A DNA stretch of 38,736 nucleotides. Source: Gammaproteobacteria bacterium. GTDB lineage: Bacteria > Pseudomonadota > Gammaproteobacteria > Pseudomonadales > Halieaceae. The notes under the pieces are model-generated. The model saw nothing but the letters and a program-made list of their open reading frames with translations. It did not search any database and was not told the DNA's origin. The stretch spans positions 1 through 38,736 of the forward strand of contig QNFR01000011.1 in the NCBI GenBank assembly GCA_003646405.1. Reading direction: 5' to 3'. A program made the position numbers and the translations under genes. This document shows positions 7,857 through 17,835 of the stretch, piece by piece (positions within the stretch are counted from its first letter, which is position 1; the number at the start of each line of letters is the position of its first letter).

Positions 7857-9344
7857 CTACTCAGGTCGCATATGGGGAAACAACAACACGTCCCGAATAG
7901 ACGTCGAGTCGGTAAACAACATAACCAGGCGATCAATGCCGATACCCTCCCCCGCCGTCGGCGGCAGGCCGTACTCCAGAGCACGGATATAATCGTGATC
8001 GTAGTGCATGGCCTCCTCGTCTCCCGCGTCTTTTTCCGCCACCTGCGCCAGAAAGCGCTCAGCCTGGTCTTCCGCATCGTTCAACTCGGAAAAGCCGTTG
8101 GCCAGTTCCCGGCCGCCAACAAAAAACTCAAAGCGATCCGTTACGAAAGGGTCATTGTCATTGCGCCGTGCCAGTGGCGAGACCTCCGTGGGATAGGCGG
8201 TGATAAAAGTGGGTTGGTCCAGCAGATGCTCCACGGTTTTCTCAAAAATCTCGATCTGCACTTTCCCCAGGCCCCAGCTGTCTTTGAGCGTAATACCCAG
8301 CTTTTTGGCCAACTCCCGCGCCGCAACCTCATCCGCCAGTTGCTGCGCCGTAATATCCTCGTTGTAATGCACAATGGAATCGAACACCGTGATACGCGCG
8401 AATGGCTGGGAAAAATCATAAGTGCTGCCCTGATACTGCACCGACGTGTCTCCCAGCACTGTCTCGGTCAGCTTGCGCAGCATGTCCTCGGTGAGGTTCA
8501 TCGCGTCCTCGTAATCCGCGTAGGCCCAGTAATACTCCAGCATGGTGAACTCGGGGTTGTGCCGGGTAGAGAGCCCCTCATTGCGAAAGCTGCGGTTGAT
8601 TTCGAACACGCGCTCGAAACCGCCCACCACCAGGCGCTTCAGGTACAGCTCCGGCGCGATACGCAGGTACATGTCCATAGCCAGGGCATTGTGGTGGGTG
8701 ACGAAAGGCTTGGCCGCCGCACCACCGGGAATAACCTGCATCATCGGCGTCTCCACTTCCATAAAGTCCAGAGCACTCATGTAATCGCGGATAAACTCAA
8801 TGATCCTGGAGCGAGTGCGGAACACCTGCCGCGACTCCGGACTGACGATAAGGTCCACATAGCGCTGGCGGTAACGCAGCTCCTGGTCCGCCAGCCCGTG
8901 GTATTTGTCAGGCAGGGGGCGCAGGGCTTTAGTCAACAGGCGCGCCTCTTCCATATTGATGTACAGGTCGCCTTTGCCCGATTTGTGAATCGGCCCGCTG
9001 GCGCCAATAATATCCCCGAGGTCCCAGCTTTTGATCTCCGCCAGGGTGTCCTGATCCAGGCCTTTGCGATTGACGTACAGCTGGATCTGGTCGGCGCCGT
9101 CCTGGATCAACAGGAAAGCGCCGCGATTGCGGATCAGCCGCCCGGCTACCGCGTAGACGCGATTGGCCTGTTCCAGTTCCTCCTTGGAGGACTCGCCGTA
9201 CTCACGGTGCAAGTGGTCAGCCATCGCCGTGCGCCTGAAATCATTGGGGAAAGGGTTACGCTTGTCGCGCAACTGCGCCAATTTTCCACGTCGCTCGGCA
9301 ATCAGCTTATTCTCGTCTAACTTGCTTTCGTCCTGATCGTTCAT
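7857..9344 (-). CDS. lysS: lysyl-tRNA synthetase, class II
   Basis: Charges tRNA-Lys in the cytosol. The 495 residues are normal for bacterial class II LysS. An N-terminal OB-fold anticodon-binding domain (about 60-160) is followed by the class II core: motif 1 around [20 protein letters not shown], motif 2 around [18 protein letters not shown], and motif 3 [13 protein letters not shown] near the C-terminus. It lies 121 bases downstream of prfB on the same strand, the prfB-lysS order known from E. coli. No irregularity is seen. Confidence 0.97.
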   Translation of the reverse strand: MNDQDESKLDENKLIAERRGKLAQLRDKRNPFPNDFRRTAMADHLHREYGESSKEELEQANRVYAVAGRLIRNRGAFLLIQDGADQIQLYVNRKGLDQDTLAEIKSWDLGDIIGASGPIHKSGKGDLYINMEEARLLTKALRPLPDKYHGLADQELRYRQRYVDLIVSPESRQVFRTRSRIIEFIRDYMSALDFMEVETPMMQVIPGGAAAKPFVTHHNALAMDMYLRIAPELYLKRLVVGGFERVFEINRSFRNEGLSTRHNPEFTMLEYYWAYADYEDAMNLTEDMLRKLTETVLGDTSVQYQGSTYDFSQPFARITVFDSIVHYNEDITAQQLADEVAARELAKKLGITLKDSWGLGKVQIEIFEKTVEHLLDQPTFITAYPTEVSPLARRNDNDPFVTDRFEFFVGGRELANGFSELNDAEDQAERFLAQVAEKDAGDEEAMHYDHDYIRALEYGLPPTAGEGIGIDRLVMLFTDSTSIRDVLLFPHMRPE

Positions 9345-9382
9345 ACTTTCTCATCCAATAGTTAGTGCTGCACTGGTGCGTG

Positions 9383-9458
9383 TCCGGATGGCCGGCCCCC
9401 GGAAACCCACTTATTTGTTATTCCCGTGCGGACGGCGTTCCGGGATGACCTTAATCTA
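9383..9458. repeat. degenerate dispersed repeat between prfB and lysS
   Basis: CCGGATGGCCGGCCCCCGGA (from 9384) closely resembles CCGGATGACCGACCCCCGGG at 24694-24713. Both are followed by a sequence ending in GGGATGACC or GTCATCCCC. It looks like a decayed copy of the GTCATCCCCGC palindromic element seen complete at 24725 and 33501. Confidence 0.45.
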
Positions 9459-9465
9459 AGGTAAC

Positions 9466-10564
9466 TTATAGCCCGCTTTTCAATGATGCCTCGATAAACT
9501 GGTCGATATCTCCGTCCAACACCGCCTGGGTGTTGCTGGTTTCTACATTTGTGCGTAAATCCTTGATACGCGAGGCGTCCAGCACGTAGGAGCGAATCTG
9601 GCTGCCCCAGCCGATGTCCGCCTTACTGTCCTCCAGCGCCTGCTTTTCCTCATTGCGCTTGAGAATTTCCAACTCGTACAGCTTACCGCGCAGCAGTTTC
9701 ATGGCGTTATCCCTGTTCTGGTGCTGGGAGCGCTCAGTCTGGCACTGCACCACGGTACCGGTTGGGTTGTGCGTGATACGCACCGCCGAATCCGTCTTGT
9801 TCACGTGCTGCCCGCCGGCGCCACTGGCGCGGTAGGTATCTATGCGCAGGTCCGCCGGATTGATTTCGATCTCGATGTTGTCGTCGATTTCAGGGGACAC
9901 AAACACCGAGGCAAAAGACGTGTGTCGCCGGTTGCCGGAATCGAAGGGAGATTTGCGCACCAGGCGGTGTACACCGGTTTCGGTGCGCAGCCAGCCAAAC
10001 GCGTATTCCCCTTCGAACTTGATAGTGGCGCTCTTGATGCCCGCCACTTCCCCGCCCGATGCCTCAACCAGCTCGGTTTTAAAGCCCCTGGCATCACCCC
10101 ACCGCAGGTACATGCGCAGCATCATTTCCGCCCAGTCCTGGGCCTCAGTGCCGCCGGAACCTGACTGAATGTCCAGATACGCATTATTGGCGTCCATCTC
10201 ACCACTGAACATGCGCCGAAATTCCAGCTGTTCCAGTATTTTGATAAGGTCGGCGACCTCTGATTTTATTTCCGCAACGGTGCCCTCATCATCCTCCGCC
10301 GCCGCCATCTCCAGCAAATCCCCGGCATCGGCAGCACCGGTATCGAGCTGTTCAATGGTGTGGACTATCCCCTCCAGCACAGACTGTTCACGCCCCAACT
10401 CCTGGGCGCGCGGTGGATTGTCCCAGACGCTGGGCTCGGCCAGCTCCAGCTCTACCTCAACGAGACGTTCCTTGCGGTTATCAAAGTCAAAGATACCCCC
10501 TAAGCACGTCAGTGCGCGCTTTGATGTCCTTGATTTGCGTAAGCAGCGGGTTTATCTCGAGCAT
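9466..10564 (-). CDS. prfB: peptide chain release factor 2, with programmed +1 frameshift
   Basis: Terminates translation at UGA and UAA. The gene is in two frames. ATG at 10564 opens 25 codons ([17 protein letters not shown]...) ending at an in-frame UGA (10489-10487). The main frame continues after a +1 shift to the stop at 9466. The shift site has AGGGGGTATCTTTGAC: an internal Shine-Dalgarno-like AGGGGG three bases before CUU-UGA, as in E. coli prfB. The protein has the SPF anticodon-like tripeptide ([12 protein letters not shown]), the catalytic GGQ ([15 protein letters not shown]) and the usual C-terminus. It is autoregulated: low RF2 allows frameshifting. A conventional annotation from a later start would miss the N-terminus. 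Confidence 0.96.
10484..10500 (-). promoter_or_regulatory. RF2 programmed frameshift site
   Basis: AGGGGGTATCTTTGAC on the minus strand contains the stimulatory AGGGGG, the slippery CTT codon and the stop TGA at codon 26, with spacing identical to the classic site. Decoding continues as Leu-Asp-Phe-Asp in the +1 frame. Confidence 0.93.
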
Positions 10565-10622
10565 TTGCCTGTCCAGTTCCGTAAAAGCCGCGCATTTTAC
10601 CGTAGCGAGGGCCGCTAGGGAA

Positions 10623-11759
10623 TCAGAACTGGTTGAGCACCGCACCTATCAGCATGACCTGGGGCACGGTTATCAGCGGCAGATACAGTGCGATGCGCCA
10701 GGATTTGGTGGTATCGCGAATAGACATGATTTCGGTGTAGTCGGTGGCCACACCGGCCATCAGGAACGTGAAGCTGTTGCCCGGGGCGTCTGCACGGTTC
10801 ATCAGGTCTGCCGCAATAGGGGTGGAGCCCTCGGAACAGACCTCGATAATCGAGGTCGCCAGCAGGGTCAGCCACAAGCCGCCCATGGTGGCGCCAAACC
10901 AGGTGGCGAAGGCTTCTTCAGGCACCAGTGCACGAATCAGGCCGGCGAGTATCAGGCCAAAAAGCGACCAGCGGATGACCACCCGGGAACCGGCAAAACC
11001 CTCTCGCAGAATGCCCGTACTGCCCGAGAGGGAAAACTTCATGGTCTGGCGAAACTCCCGCAACAATTCCGGCAGCGGCCGCTTCTCTGCAAGTTCGTCC
11101 TGCCAGGGGTTGGCCGGCAACCGTCCGCGGCGCACCAGCGCGTCAAAAATGCAGCCGGTGATAATCCCGATGACCAGGGACAACACAATAAACAATAGCG
11201 TCCAGCCCACGCCAATGAGGCCGAACAGAATCAGGGTGAGAGAGAAAGAATTCCACGGGCTGGCCAACAGGAAGGCCATTACCTGGCCGGCACTGGCACC
11301 GCGCTCATACAACTTCATGCCCACCGCCAGGATGCCGTGGCTGCACAGATCCAGAAATACGCCCGCCAGAGTGGCCCGAAACAAGCCATTGACGCCCCCA
11401 TCACGGCCCAGAATACCCATCACCAGTTCCCGCGGGATTCTACTGAGGATGCCGACAAAAATAACGCCGATAGCGATACCCCACCACATGACGTTGAACA
11501 GTTCGAAAATACCGCCGGTGAAGATGCCGATAACCGAATCGTGATCGTGTTGCAGAAACGCACCTACAGGATAGGCCACTGCCACAATCAGCATGCTGCC
11601 CCACAACAAATAATCGCGGCGAGCCGGTGTCTCACAGCAGCTGTCTTCAGCTGTAGTTTCCGGCGCATGACAGCTGCCCGCCGCGACCGGCTGCGCACCG
11701 CAACAACTGTCAGTGTCCGCCGCCGCCCGCTGATCTTTTTCGTGCTCGCAGGCACTCAC
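10623..11759 (-). CDS. heavy-metal permease of the SO_0444/DUF318 type
   Basis: About 378 residues and at least eight hydrophobic segments after a soluble N-terminal tail. The tail (first ~50 residues) is rich in Cys and His (DSCC, GSCH, DSCCE), as expected for metal binding. The membrane part has motifs of the permease family related to ArsP and SO_0444 (FLDLCSHGILAVGMKLYERG, LASPWNSFSLTLILFG, EVCSEGSTPIAADL), implying export of Cu, Zn or arsenicals; the exact substrate is not shown. GTG 11759 has GAGGA six bases upstream and overlaps the stop of the MerR remnant (GTGA). A MerR-type promoter lies upstream, so metal control is likely, but the cognate regulator is broken here. Confidence 0.82.
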   Translation of the reverse strand: MSACEHEKDQRAAADTDSCCGAQPVAAGSCHAPETTAEDSCCETPARRDYLLWGSMLIVAVAYPVGAFLQHDHDSVIGIFTGGIFELFNVMWWGIAIGVIFVGILSRIPRELVMGILGRDGGVNGLFRATLAGVFLDLCSHGILAVGMKLYERGASAGQVMAFLLASPWNSFSLTLILFGLIGVGWTLLFIVLSLVIGIITGCIFDALVRRGRLPANPWQDELAEKRPLPELLREFRQTMKFSLSGSTGILREGFAGSRVVIRWSLFGLILAGLIRALVPEEAFATWFGATMGGLWLTLLATSIIEVCSEGSTPIAADLMNRADAPGNSFTFLMAGVATDYTEIMSIRDTTKSWRIALYLPLITVPQVMLIGAVLNQF

Positions 11760-11839
11760 GACGCGTCCTCTGCCAAACCTGCCAGATCCTCGAGAATGGC
11801 GCAATCGAGACCCTCGTCGCCTGCTTCGGAGATATTCAT
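11756..11839 (-). pseudogene. internally deleted MerR-family regulator remnant
   Basis: This 27-codon frame reads MNISEAG followed by DEGLDCAILEDLAGLAEDAS. The first part equals the N-terminus of CueR/CadR-type MerR regulators (MNISEAA...). The second equals their C-terminal tail (...DCPILEDLAG). About 110 residues with the HTH and dimerisation helix are missing, and the frame is kept. The stop overlaps the GTG of the permease. A MerR-type promoter precedes it. The reading as a deletion scar rests on remembered family ends; it could alternatively be a chance small ORF. Confidence 0.65.
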
Positions 11840-11865
11840 AGGCGCCTCGGGTTTCTCATGATGCC

Positions 11866-11896
11866 AATGTAAACCTTACAGCTACTGTAAGGTCAA
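11866..11896 (-). promoter_or_regulatory. MerR-type metal-responsive promoter and operator
   Basis: On the minus strand, -35 TTGACC (11891-11896) and -10 TACATT (11866-11871) are 19 bases apart, the over-long spacing typical of promoters distorted by MerR regulators. The spacer holds a perfect palindrome, ACCTTACAG-CTA-CTGTAAGGT (11873-11893). It drives the MerR remnant and the metal permease. Confidence 0.82.
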
Positions 11897-11965
11897 GTTC
11901 TTCCTGTTGTTATTTATCGGGGCTTTGGTCCGGCGCTCCAACGACTGCAAAAACGCAACAACACC

Positions 11966-13708
11966 TCACCCCGGAGGAACCAGGTACTCCACCATAAGCT
12001 GCACCGAACGCTGCCCGCGGTATTCGTTTACATCCAGTCGATAGGCGATTTCCACCTGCTCCACCGACGGGTCCGGCCACACAGCCAGATCCACATTAAA
12101 GGCAATAGCGTCCAGCAAAATTTTACTACCCACCGGCGCCAACACCATCTTCAGGTGCTTCTGCCCCACCAACCGTTGACTCACCATCTGAAATTGCCCG
12201 TCGAACAACGGCTCAGGGAAATGCTGCCCCCAGGGGCCTGCGAAGCGTAGTTCAGTGGCCAGATCCAGCTGAAAGTCGGACGCGGCCAGCTCACCGTCGG
12301 ATTCAATCACGGCCTGTAAATGCACATCCCGGGCATGTCTGGCCACCTCCTCGACCAGGGCCGCAGAGAAATCCTCGTAGGCCTCCCGGGGAAGCGTCAT
12401 ACCCGCCGCCATCGCGTGGCCGCCGAATTTGGTGATGAGCCCCGGATGGCGGGTTGCTATAGCATCCAGGATGTCGCGGATATGGATGCCGGGGATCGAT
12501 CTTGCCGAGCCCTTGATCTGCCCGGGATCGCCATCGGCAAAGACAATGGTGGGACGGTGTAACCGATCCTTGATGCGTGATGCCAAAATGCCGATCACGC
12601 CTTGATGCCAACCGCTCTGGTAGAGGGTCATGGCCACCGGAGGTTCGTTCTCTTCCCCCAGTTGCAGCTTTGCCAGAATTTGCAGTGCCTCCTCCTGCAT
12701 ATCCTGCTCGATGACCCGGCGATCCTGGTTCAGTTGGTGCAGGCGGGCGGCCTGTGCCCTGGCCTGCCCGGCATCCTCACTCAACAGGCACTCAATGCCG
12801 ATGGACATATCGTCCAGGCGCCCCGCCGCGTTGATACGCGGGCCAACGGCAAAACCCAGATCGGAGGCCACTACCGAACTCTGCCGGCGGGAGGCCACTT
12901 CCAGCAGGGCGAGAATACCGGCCCTGGCCTGGCCGGAACGAATACGCGCCAGGCCCGCTGCCACCATGATACGGTTGTTGCGATCCAACGGCACCACATC
13001 GGCCACCGTACCCAGTGCCACCAGATCCAGGTAATGGCCCAGGTTGATTTCCCGGCGCTGCTCAAACCAGCCCCGTTCACGCAGCAGGGCCCGCAGCGCC
13101 AGCATGACATAGAAAATAACACCGACACCCGCCAGATTTTTGCTGGGGAAGTCACAACCGCTCTGGTTGGGATTGACAATGACATCCGCCGCCGGCAGTT
13201 CGCGGCCCGCCAGGTGATGGTCGGTAATCAGGGTGGCGATACCCAGTTCATTGGCCGCGGACACACCCTCCAGGCTGGAAATACCGTTGTCCACGGTGAT
13301 GATCAGGTCGGGCTTGTCCTTCGCGGCGAGCGCGACGATCTCGGGTGTCAGGCCGTAACCGTAGTCGAACCGGTTGGGTACCAGGTAGTCCACCTGGTTC
13401 GCGCCAAAGGCCCTTAGAGCGGAAACCGCCAGGGCTGTACTGGTGGCCCCGTCCGCATCGAAGTCGCCGATAATGAGAATTTTCTGGTCGCCGGCCAGGG
13501 CGTCCGCCAGCAGGGTGGCGGCGCGATCGGCATTGCGTAGTTGCGTGGGAGGCAACAGTTGCGCCAGGCCAAGATCCAGCTGCGCCATCGAGTCGATACC
13601 GCGGTCGCAGTAGATACGCGCGAGCAGCGGATGAATATCAGTGCCGGCAAAGGCCGCAATACCGGCGTCGGTACGGGTGGACGGTCGCCTGCGGATAAGC
13701 TTGTGCAT
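11966..13708 (-). CDS. recJ: single-stranded-DNA-specific exonuclease
   Basis: 5'-3' exonuclease on single-stranded DNA in recombination and mismatch repair. The 580 residues match RecJ. DHH-family motifs are present: DFDADG at 82-87 and DHH at 163-165, with ITVDNGISS (about 137-145). The DHHA1 region has GGHAMAAGMTL, and a C-terminal OB-fold ends in YRGQRSVQLMVEYL. The ATG lies nine bases after the thrC stop, so it is probably cotranscribed with hom-thrC. Confidence 0.96.
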   Translation of the reverse strand: MHKLIRRRPSTRTDAGIAAFAGTDIHPLLARIYCDRGIDSMAQLDLGLAQLLPPTQLRNADRAATLLADALAGDQKILIIGDFDADGATSTALAVSALRAFGANQVDYLVPNRFDYGYGLTPEIVALAAKDKPDLIITVDNGISSLEGVSAANELGIATLITDHHLAGRELPAADVIVNPNQSGCDFPSKNLAGVGVIFYVMLALRALLRERGWFEQRREINLGHYLDLVALGTVADVVPLDRNNRIMVAAGLARIRSGQARAGILALLEVASRRQSSVVASDLGFAVGPRINAAGRLDDMSIGIECLLSEDAGQARAQAARLHQLNQDRRVIEQDMQEEALQILAKLQLGEENEPPVAMTLYQSGWHQGVIGILASRIKDRLHRPTIVFADGDPGQIKGSARSIPGIHIRDILDAIATRHPGLITKFGGHAMAAGMTLPREAYEDFSAALVEEVARHARDVHLQAVIESDGELAASDFQLDLATELRFAGPWGQHFPEPLFDGQFQMVSQRLVGQKHLKMVLAPVGSKILLDAIAFNVDLAVWPDPSVEQVEIAYRLDVNEYRGQRSVQLMVEYLVPPG

Positions 13709-13717
13709 GGCGCGATA

Positions 13718-15115
13718 TCAGGCGTTGATATGGGTCGCGATGAAGTCCTGCACCGCCGACAATTTGTTGGGCAGCACATGGAAACGCTCGCTGCGCTGGA
13801 ACAGGTCACTTAAATGCGGAGGCAGGGCCACCGCATTGTCCAGTCCGGCGCTCTTGATAGCGTCGGGGAATTTCGCCGGGTGGGCCGTCGCCAGGGTAAC
13901 AATCGGCACTTCAGGGGGCAGACCACTAGCCAGCGCCGCTTTCACGCCGATCGCGCTGTGCGGGTCCAGCAGGTACTCACAATCGGCCCAGGTGCTGGCG
14001 ATCTGCCGACAGGTTTCCTCATCGGAAACATGCGCGCTGGTGAACAAGGCACGGGCTTTGGCCATCGCGGTGTCTGAAAAAGTGATTTCACCCTGGTCAA
14101 AACGCCGCATCAAATCGGCGATTACTGCGCCATCCCGGTCGTACATGTCAAACAACAGGCGTTCGAAGTTGCTGGAGACGGTGATGTCCATGCTGGGTGA
14201 CAGTGTATGTGCCAGCGACTGGCGAGCGTAGGTGTTGGTGGTCAGCACCCGGTGCAATACATCATTGCGGTTGGTGGCGATAATCAGGCGCTCGATGGGC
14301 AAGCCCATTTGCCGGGCCAGGTAGCCGGCAAAGATGTCACCGAAGTTACCTGTGGGTACTGAAAAAGCGATCGGGCGGGACGGCGCGCCCAGCGCCACCG
14401 CCGCATAGAAATAGTAGACGATCTGGACCATGATCCGCGCCCAGTTAATGGAGTTCACCGCGACCAGGCTACGGTCTGGTGGCAGGAAACTCTTGTCGCC
14501 AAAGCTGGCTTTCACCATCGCCTGGCAGTCATCAAAGTTACCCTCTACCGCCAGGTTGTGGATATTGTCACCTGTCACCGTGGTCATCTGGCGGCGTTGC
14601 ACATCCGACACGCGCTGGTGCGGATGCAGAATAAAGATGTCGATATTGTTACAGCGCTTGCAACCCTCGATGGCTGCCGAACCGGTATCGCCGGAGGTCG
14701 CGCCCATAATCACTACTTTCTTGTGCTGACGCTCCAACACATAGTCCAGCAGGCGACCCAACAACTGCAGGGCGAAGTCTTTGAAGGCCAGGGTCGGGCC
14801 ATGAAACAACTCCAGCACCCACTGGTTCGCCGCGATCTGCACCATGGGAGCCACAGCGTTATGGCGAAACCCGGCGTAGGTTTCCTGCACCATGGCCTGC
14901 AGGTCATCTGCCTCAATACAGCCCTGGACAAACGGCATAATGATTTTTTGGGCCAACTGCGGATAGTCCAGGGAGGCCATGGCAGCAATTTCCGCGGCGC
15001 TAAAGGTGGGCAGGGTTTGTGGGACGTAGAGACCACCATCGGCAGCCAGCCCGGCAAGCAGGACTTCTTCAAAATTGAGGGCGGGGGCCTGGCCCCTGGT
15101 GCTGATATATTTCAC
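13718..15115 (-). CDS. thrC: threonine synthase
   Basis: PLP enzyme converting O-phosphohomoserine to threonine. The 465 residues agree with the gammaproteobacterial form (class I, ~465). PLP-binding Lys112 is in GPTLAFKDFALQLLG. The N-terminal MKYISTRGQAPALNFEEVLLAGLAADGGLYVP and the phosphate loop region around SVPTGNFGDIFAGYLA are diagnostic. It follows hom with a 58-base gap and precedes recJ by nine bases, so it is within a probable alaC-hom-thrC-recJ transcription unit. No aspartokinase gene is adjacent. Confidence 0.97.
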   Translation of the reverse strand: MKYISTRGQAPALNFEEVLLAGLAADGGLYVPQTLPTFSAAEIAAMASLDYPQLAQKIIMPFVQGCIEADDLQAMVQETYAGFRHNAVAPMVQIAANQWVLELFHGPTLAFKDFALQLLGRLLDYVLERQHKKVVIMGATSGDTGSAAIEGCKRCNNIDIFILHPHQRVSDVQRRQMTTVTGDNIHNLAVEGNFDDCQAMVKASFGDKSFLPPDRSLVAVNSINWARIMVQIVYYFYAAVALGAPSRPIAFSVPTGNFGDIFAGYLARQMGLPIERLIIATNRNDVLHRVLTTNTYARQSLAHTLSPSMDITVSSNFERLLFDMYDRDGAVIADLMRRFDQGEITFSDTAMAKARALFTSAHVSDEETCRQIASTWADCEYLLDPHSAIGVKAALASGLPPEVPIVTLATAHPAKFPDAIKSAGLDNAVALPPHLSDLFQRSERFHVLPNKLSAVQDFIATHINA

Positions 15116-15173
15116 TGGTTTCTTTTCTCTTTACTCTTCTCTTTGCTCTTCTATTTACCCTTGTCAGGATCTG

Positions 15174-16481
15174 TTAACCGTCCAGCGCCTCTACCCGTAT
15201 CCGGGTGATGTCCCCGTTTATCGTATCCAGCGCCTCAATGGCGCGCACCGCCTTATCGACATTGCCCTGTGCCGCCTTGTTGGTCAACACGATAACCGCA
15301 ACACAGGTTTGCGCCGCCGCCGGTGCTTTCTGGATCAAGCCCTCGATGCTGATGCCCTGCTCACTGAAAATACTGGTCACGCGTGACATGACACCGGGCT
15401 TGTCCTGCGCTTCCATACGCAGGTACCAGGCGGTCTCCACCTTTTCTATGGGCACGATGGGCAGATCCCGCAGGCTGTCGCGGGCAAAACCCAGGGCGGG
15501 AACCCGGCAGGTTTGACCCACACTGAGGTCGCGCGCCAGATCCACCAGATCGGCTATCACTGCCGAGGCCGTCGGTTGTGCACCGGCGCCCGCACCGTAG
15601 TAAAGCGTGGGACCAACCGCATCACCTTCTACCAGAACGGCGTTCATGACACCGTTGACGTTGGCCAGCAGGCGCTGCTCAGGAATCAAAGTGGGGTGAA
15701 CACGCAGTTCCACCCCCTCCCCGTTTTGCCTGGCCACGCCCAGGTGCTTGATACGATAGCCCAGCTCTTGCGCATAACCCAGATCCTGCGGTGTCACCCG
15801 GGTAATACCCTCGGTATAGACCGCGTCAAAGCGCAGGGGCATACCAAATGCCAATGCGGCGAGGATCACCAGTTTGTGGGCGGCATCAATACCTTCCACG
15901 TCGAAGGTGGGATCCGCCTCGGCATACCCTAGAGACTGCGCTTCGGCCAGTACATCGGCAAACTCCCGGCTCTTGTCACGCATTTCACTCAGGATAAAAT
16001 TACCGGTACCGTTGATGATACCCGCCAACCACTCGATACGGTTGCCCGCCAAGCCCTCGCGCAGGGCTTTGATAATCGGGATGCCACCGGCCACGGCGGC
16101 CTCATAGCGCACGGTGACATTGTAGTCATCCGCCAGCGCAAAAATCTCATTGCCAAACTCGGCGATCAGCGCCTTGTTGGCGGTTACCACATGCTTGCGG
16201 TTGCGAATGGCTTCCTCAATCAGCTCTCTGGCGACAGTGGTGCCGCCGATCAGTTCCACCAGTATCTGCACCTCGGGATCGCGGGCGACCTCAAAAATAT
16301 CCCGGCTCACCCGGGTATCCCCCATCTCACAGGCAGGGTTGTTGCGTCGCGCACCCACATGCACCACCTGCAGTGGGACCTGGGCCCGCGCTGCCACTAT
16401 AGCGGCATTTTTGGCCAGCACGTTGAAAGTACCACCGCCCACAGTACCCAGGCCGCAGATTCCTATTTTTACCGGTTTCAA
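15174..16481 (-). CDS. hom: homoserine dehydrogenase
   Basis: NAD(P)H-dependent reduction of aspartate semialdehyde to homoserine, shared by Thr and Met synthesis. The 435 residues have a Rossmann domain (GICGLGTVGGGTF, residues 7-19), the catalytic domain signature GYAEADPTFDVEGIDAAHKL, and a C-terminal ACT domain (about 355-430, AQDKPGVMSRVTSIFSEQGI) that allows feedback inhibition by threonine. It is monofunctional, not fused to aspartokinase as in E. coli ThrA. It lies between alaC and thrC on the same strand. Confidence 0.97.
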   Translation of the reverse strand: MKPVKIGICGLGTVGGGTFNVLAKNAAIVAARAQVPLQVVHVGARRNNPACEMGDTRVSRDIFEVARDPEVQILVELIGGTTVARELIEEAIRNRKHVVTANKALIAEFGNEIFALADDYNVTVRYEAAVAGGIPIIKALREGLAGNRIEWLAGIINGTGNFILSEMRDKSREFADVLAEAQSLGYAEADPTFDVEGIDAAHKLVILAALAFGMPLRFDAVYTEGITRVTPQDLGYAQELGYRIKHLGVARQNGEGVELRVHPTLIPEQRLLANVNGVMNAVLVEGDAVGPTLYYGAGAGAQPTASAVIADLVDLARDLSVGQTCRVPALGFARDSLRDLPIVPIEKVETAWYLRMEAQDKPGVMSRVTSIFSEQGISIEGLIQKAPAAAQTCVAVIVLTNKAAQGNVDKAVRAIEALDTINGDITRIRVEALDG

Positions 16482-16520
16482 ACTCGCTCCCGTTTCAAAT
16501 TATTGCCACTTGCGCACCGT

Positions 16521-17711
16521 TCAGGCGAAGCCGTCGTTCTTTATCATACGCTTGATGCTGCGAATCGCCTGGCGCGTGCGGTGTTCGTTCTCGATCAGCC
16601 CGAAGCGCACATAATCTTCCCCGTATTCGCCGAACCCGATGCCGGGAGAGACTGCTACCTTGGCCTCAGCCAACAGCTTCTTGCTGAATTCCAGAGAACC
16701 CATCTGTCGATAAAACTCAGGCACTTTAGCCCAGACAAACATCGTGGCCTTGGGTGATTTTACCGGCCAACCGGCCCCATTGAGCCCGCCGCACAGCACG
16801 TCCCGGCGCGACTGGTACATGCTCCTGATTTCTGCCACACAGGATTGGTCTCCCTCCAATGCCGCGATAGCGGCCACCTGGATAGGGGTGAACATGCCGT
16901 AATCGAGATAGGACTTCATACGCGCCAACGCGCCGACCAGCACCTTGTTGCCGCAACAGAATCCCACACGCCAGCCAGGCATGTTATAGCTCTTGGACAT
17001 ACTGAAAAATTCCACCGCCACATCCCTGGCGCCCTCGACCTGAAGAATGGACGGGGCGACGTAACCGTCGTAGCACAGGTCGGCATAGGCCAGATCCTGC
17101 ACTACCCATATGGAGTGCTCCCTGGCGATACTGACCACCTTTTCATAGAATTCCAACTCCACACAATGGGCGGTCGGATTCGAGGGAAAATTCAACACCA
17201 GCATTTTGGGCCGTGGCCAACTGTTGTGTATGGCCTTTTCCAACTCCGCAAAAAAATCCTCTTCATTATCACCCATGGGCACATGGCGAATATCCGCGCC
17301 GGAAATCACGAAGCCGTAGGGGTGAATCGGGTAGGACGGATTCGGCACCAGAATGGCATCGCCGGGGCCGGTAGTAGCCAAGGCCAGATGGGCAATGCCC
17401 TCTTTCGACCCGAGGGTGACGATCGCCTCGGAGTTGGGATCCAGAGACACATTGTAACGGCGCTGGTACCAGTCACAGATCGCCTTGCGCAGACGCGGGA
17501 TACCCATGGACTGGGAATAGCGGTGAGTATCGCCGCGCCGGGCGGTTTCCACCAGTTTATCGACAATATGATCAGGCGTGGGCTGGTCGGGATTGCCCAT
17601 ACCGAAATCGATGATGTCATCCCCCGCCGCCCGGGCCTGTTGTTTCAGGTCACCAATGATGTTGAAAACGTATGGGGGCAGGCGCTCGATACGCCGAAAT
17701 TGATCGTCCAC
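16521..17711 (-). CDS. alaC: alanine transaminase (AlaC-type class I/II aminotransferase)
   Basis: 396 residues, PLP-dependent aminotransferase fold type I. The active-site lysine is Lys240 in [17 protein letters not shown]. The N-terminus [20 protein letters not shown] and the motif [16 protein letters not shown] are typical of AlaC (formerly YfdZ), which makes alanine from pyruvate and glutamate. The start is GTG. It stands 40 bases before hom, so it may be cotranscribed with the threonine genes. Confidence 0.9.
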   Translation of the reverse strand: MDDQFRRIERLPPYVFNIIGDLKQQARAAGDDIIDFGMGNPDQPTPDHIVDKLVETARRGDTHRYSQSMGIPRLRKAICDWYQRRYNVSLDPNSEAIVTLGSKEGIAHLALATTGPGDAILVPNPSYPIHPYGFVISGADIRHVPMGDNEEDFFAELEKAIHNSWPRPKMLVLNFPSNPTAHCVELEFYEKVVSIAREHSIWVVQDLAYADLCYDGYVAPSILQVEGARDVAVEFFSMSKSYNMPGWRVGFCCGNKVLVGALARMKSYLDYGMFTPIQVAAIAALEGDQSCVAEIRSMYQSRRDVLCGGLNGAGWPVKSPKATMFVWAKVPEFYRQMGSLEFSKKLLAEAKVAVSPGIGFGEYGEDYVRFGLIENEHRTRQAIRSIKRMIKNDGFA

Positions 17712-17782
17712 GATAAACTGACTCTGCTTGGCGCACCAACGAAGGTGCCGGACTTTGAAAAGGGGAGAAACAGTACTGAGTC

Positions 17783-17812
17783 AGCCCCACGCTGTCAACG
17801 CAGCGTGGGGCT
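17783..17812. terminator. strong hairpin between dsbC and alaC
   Basis: A perfect 12-bp stem (AGCCCCACGCTG, 17783-17794, with CAGCGTGGGGCT, 17801-17812) closes a six-base loop. It follows the dsbC stop (17836) on the minus strand and precedes alaC. There is no U-run, so it may be a weak or Rho-assisted terminator or a processing hairpin. Confidence 0.55.
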
Positions 17813-17835
17813 TAAAGGCATTATTGACGGGAAAG

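Noticed and set aside
7872-9320. 482-residue open frame on the plus strand opposite lysS
   Set aside because: It is the exact antisense of lysS, has no family motifs and a biased composition; a high-GC shadow frame.
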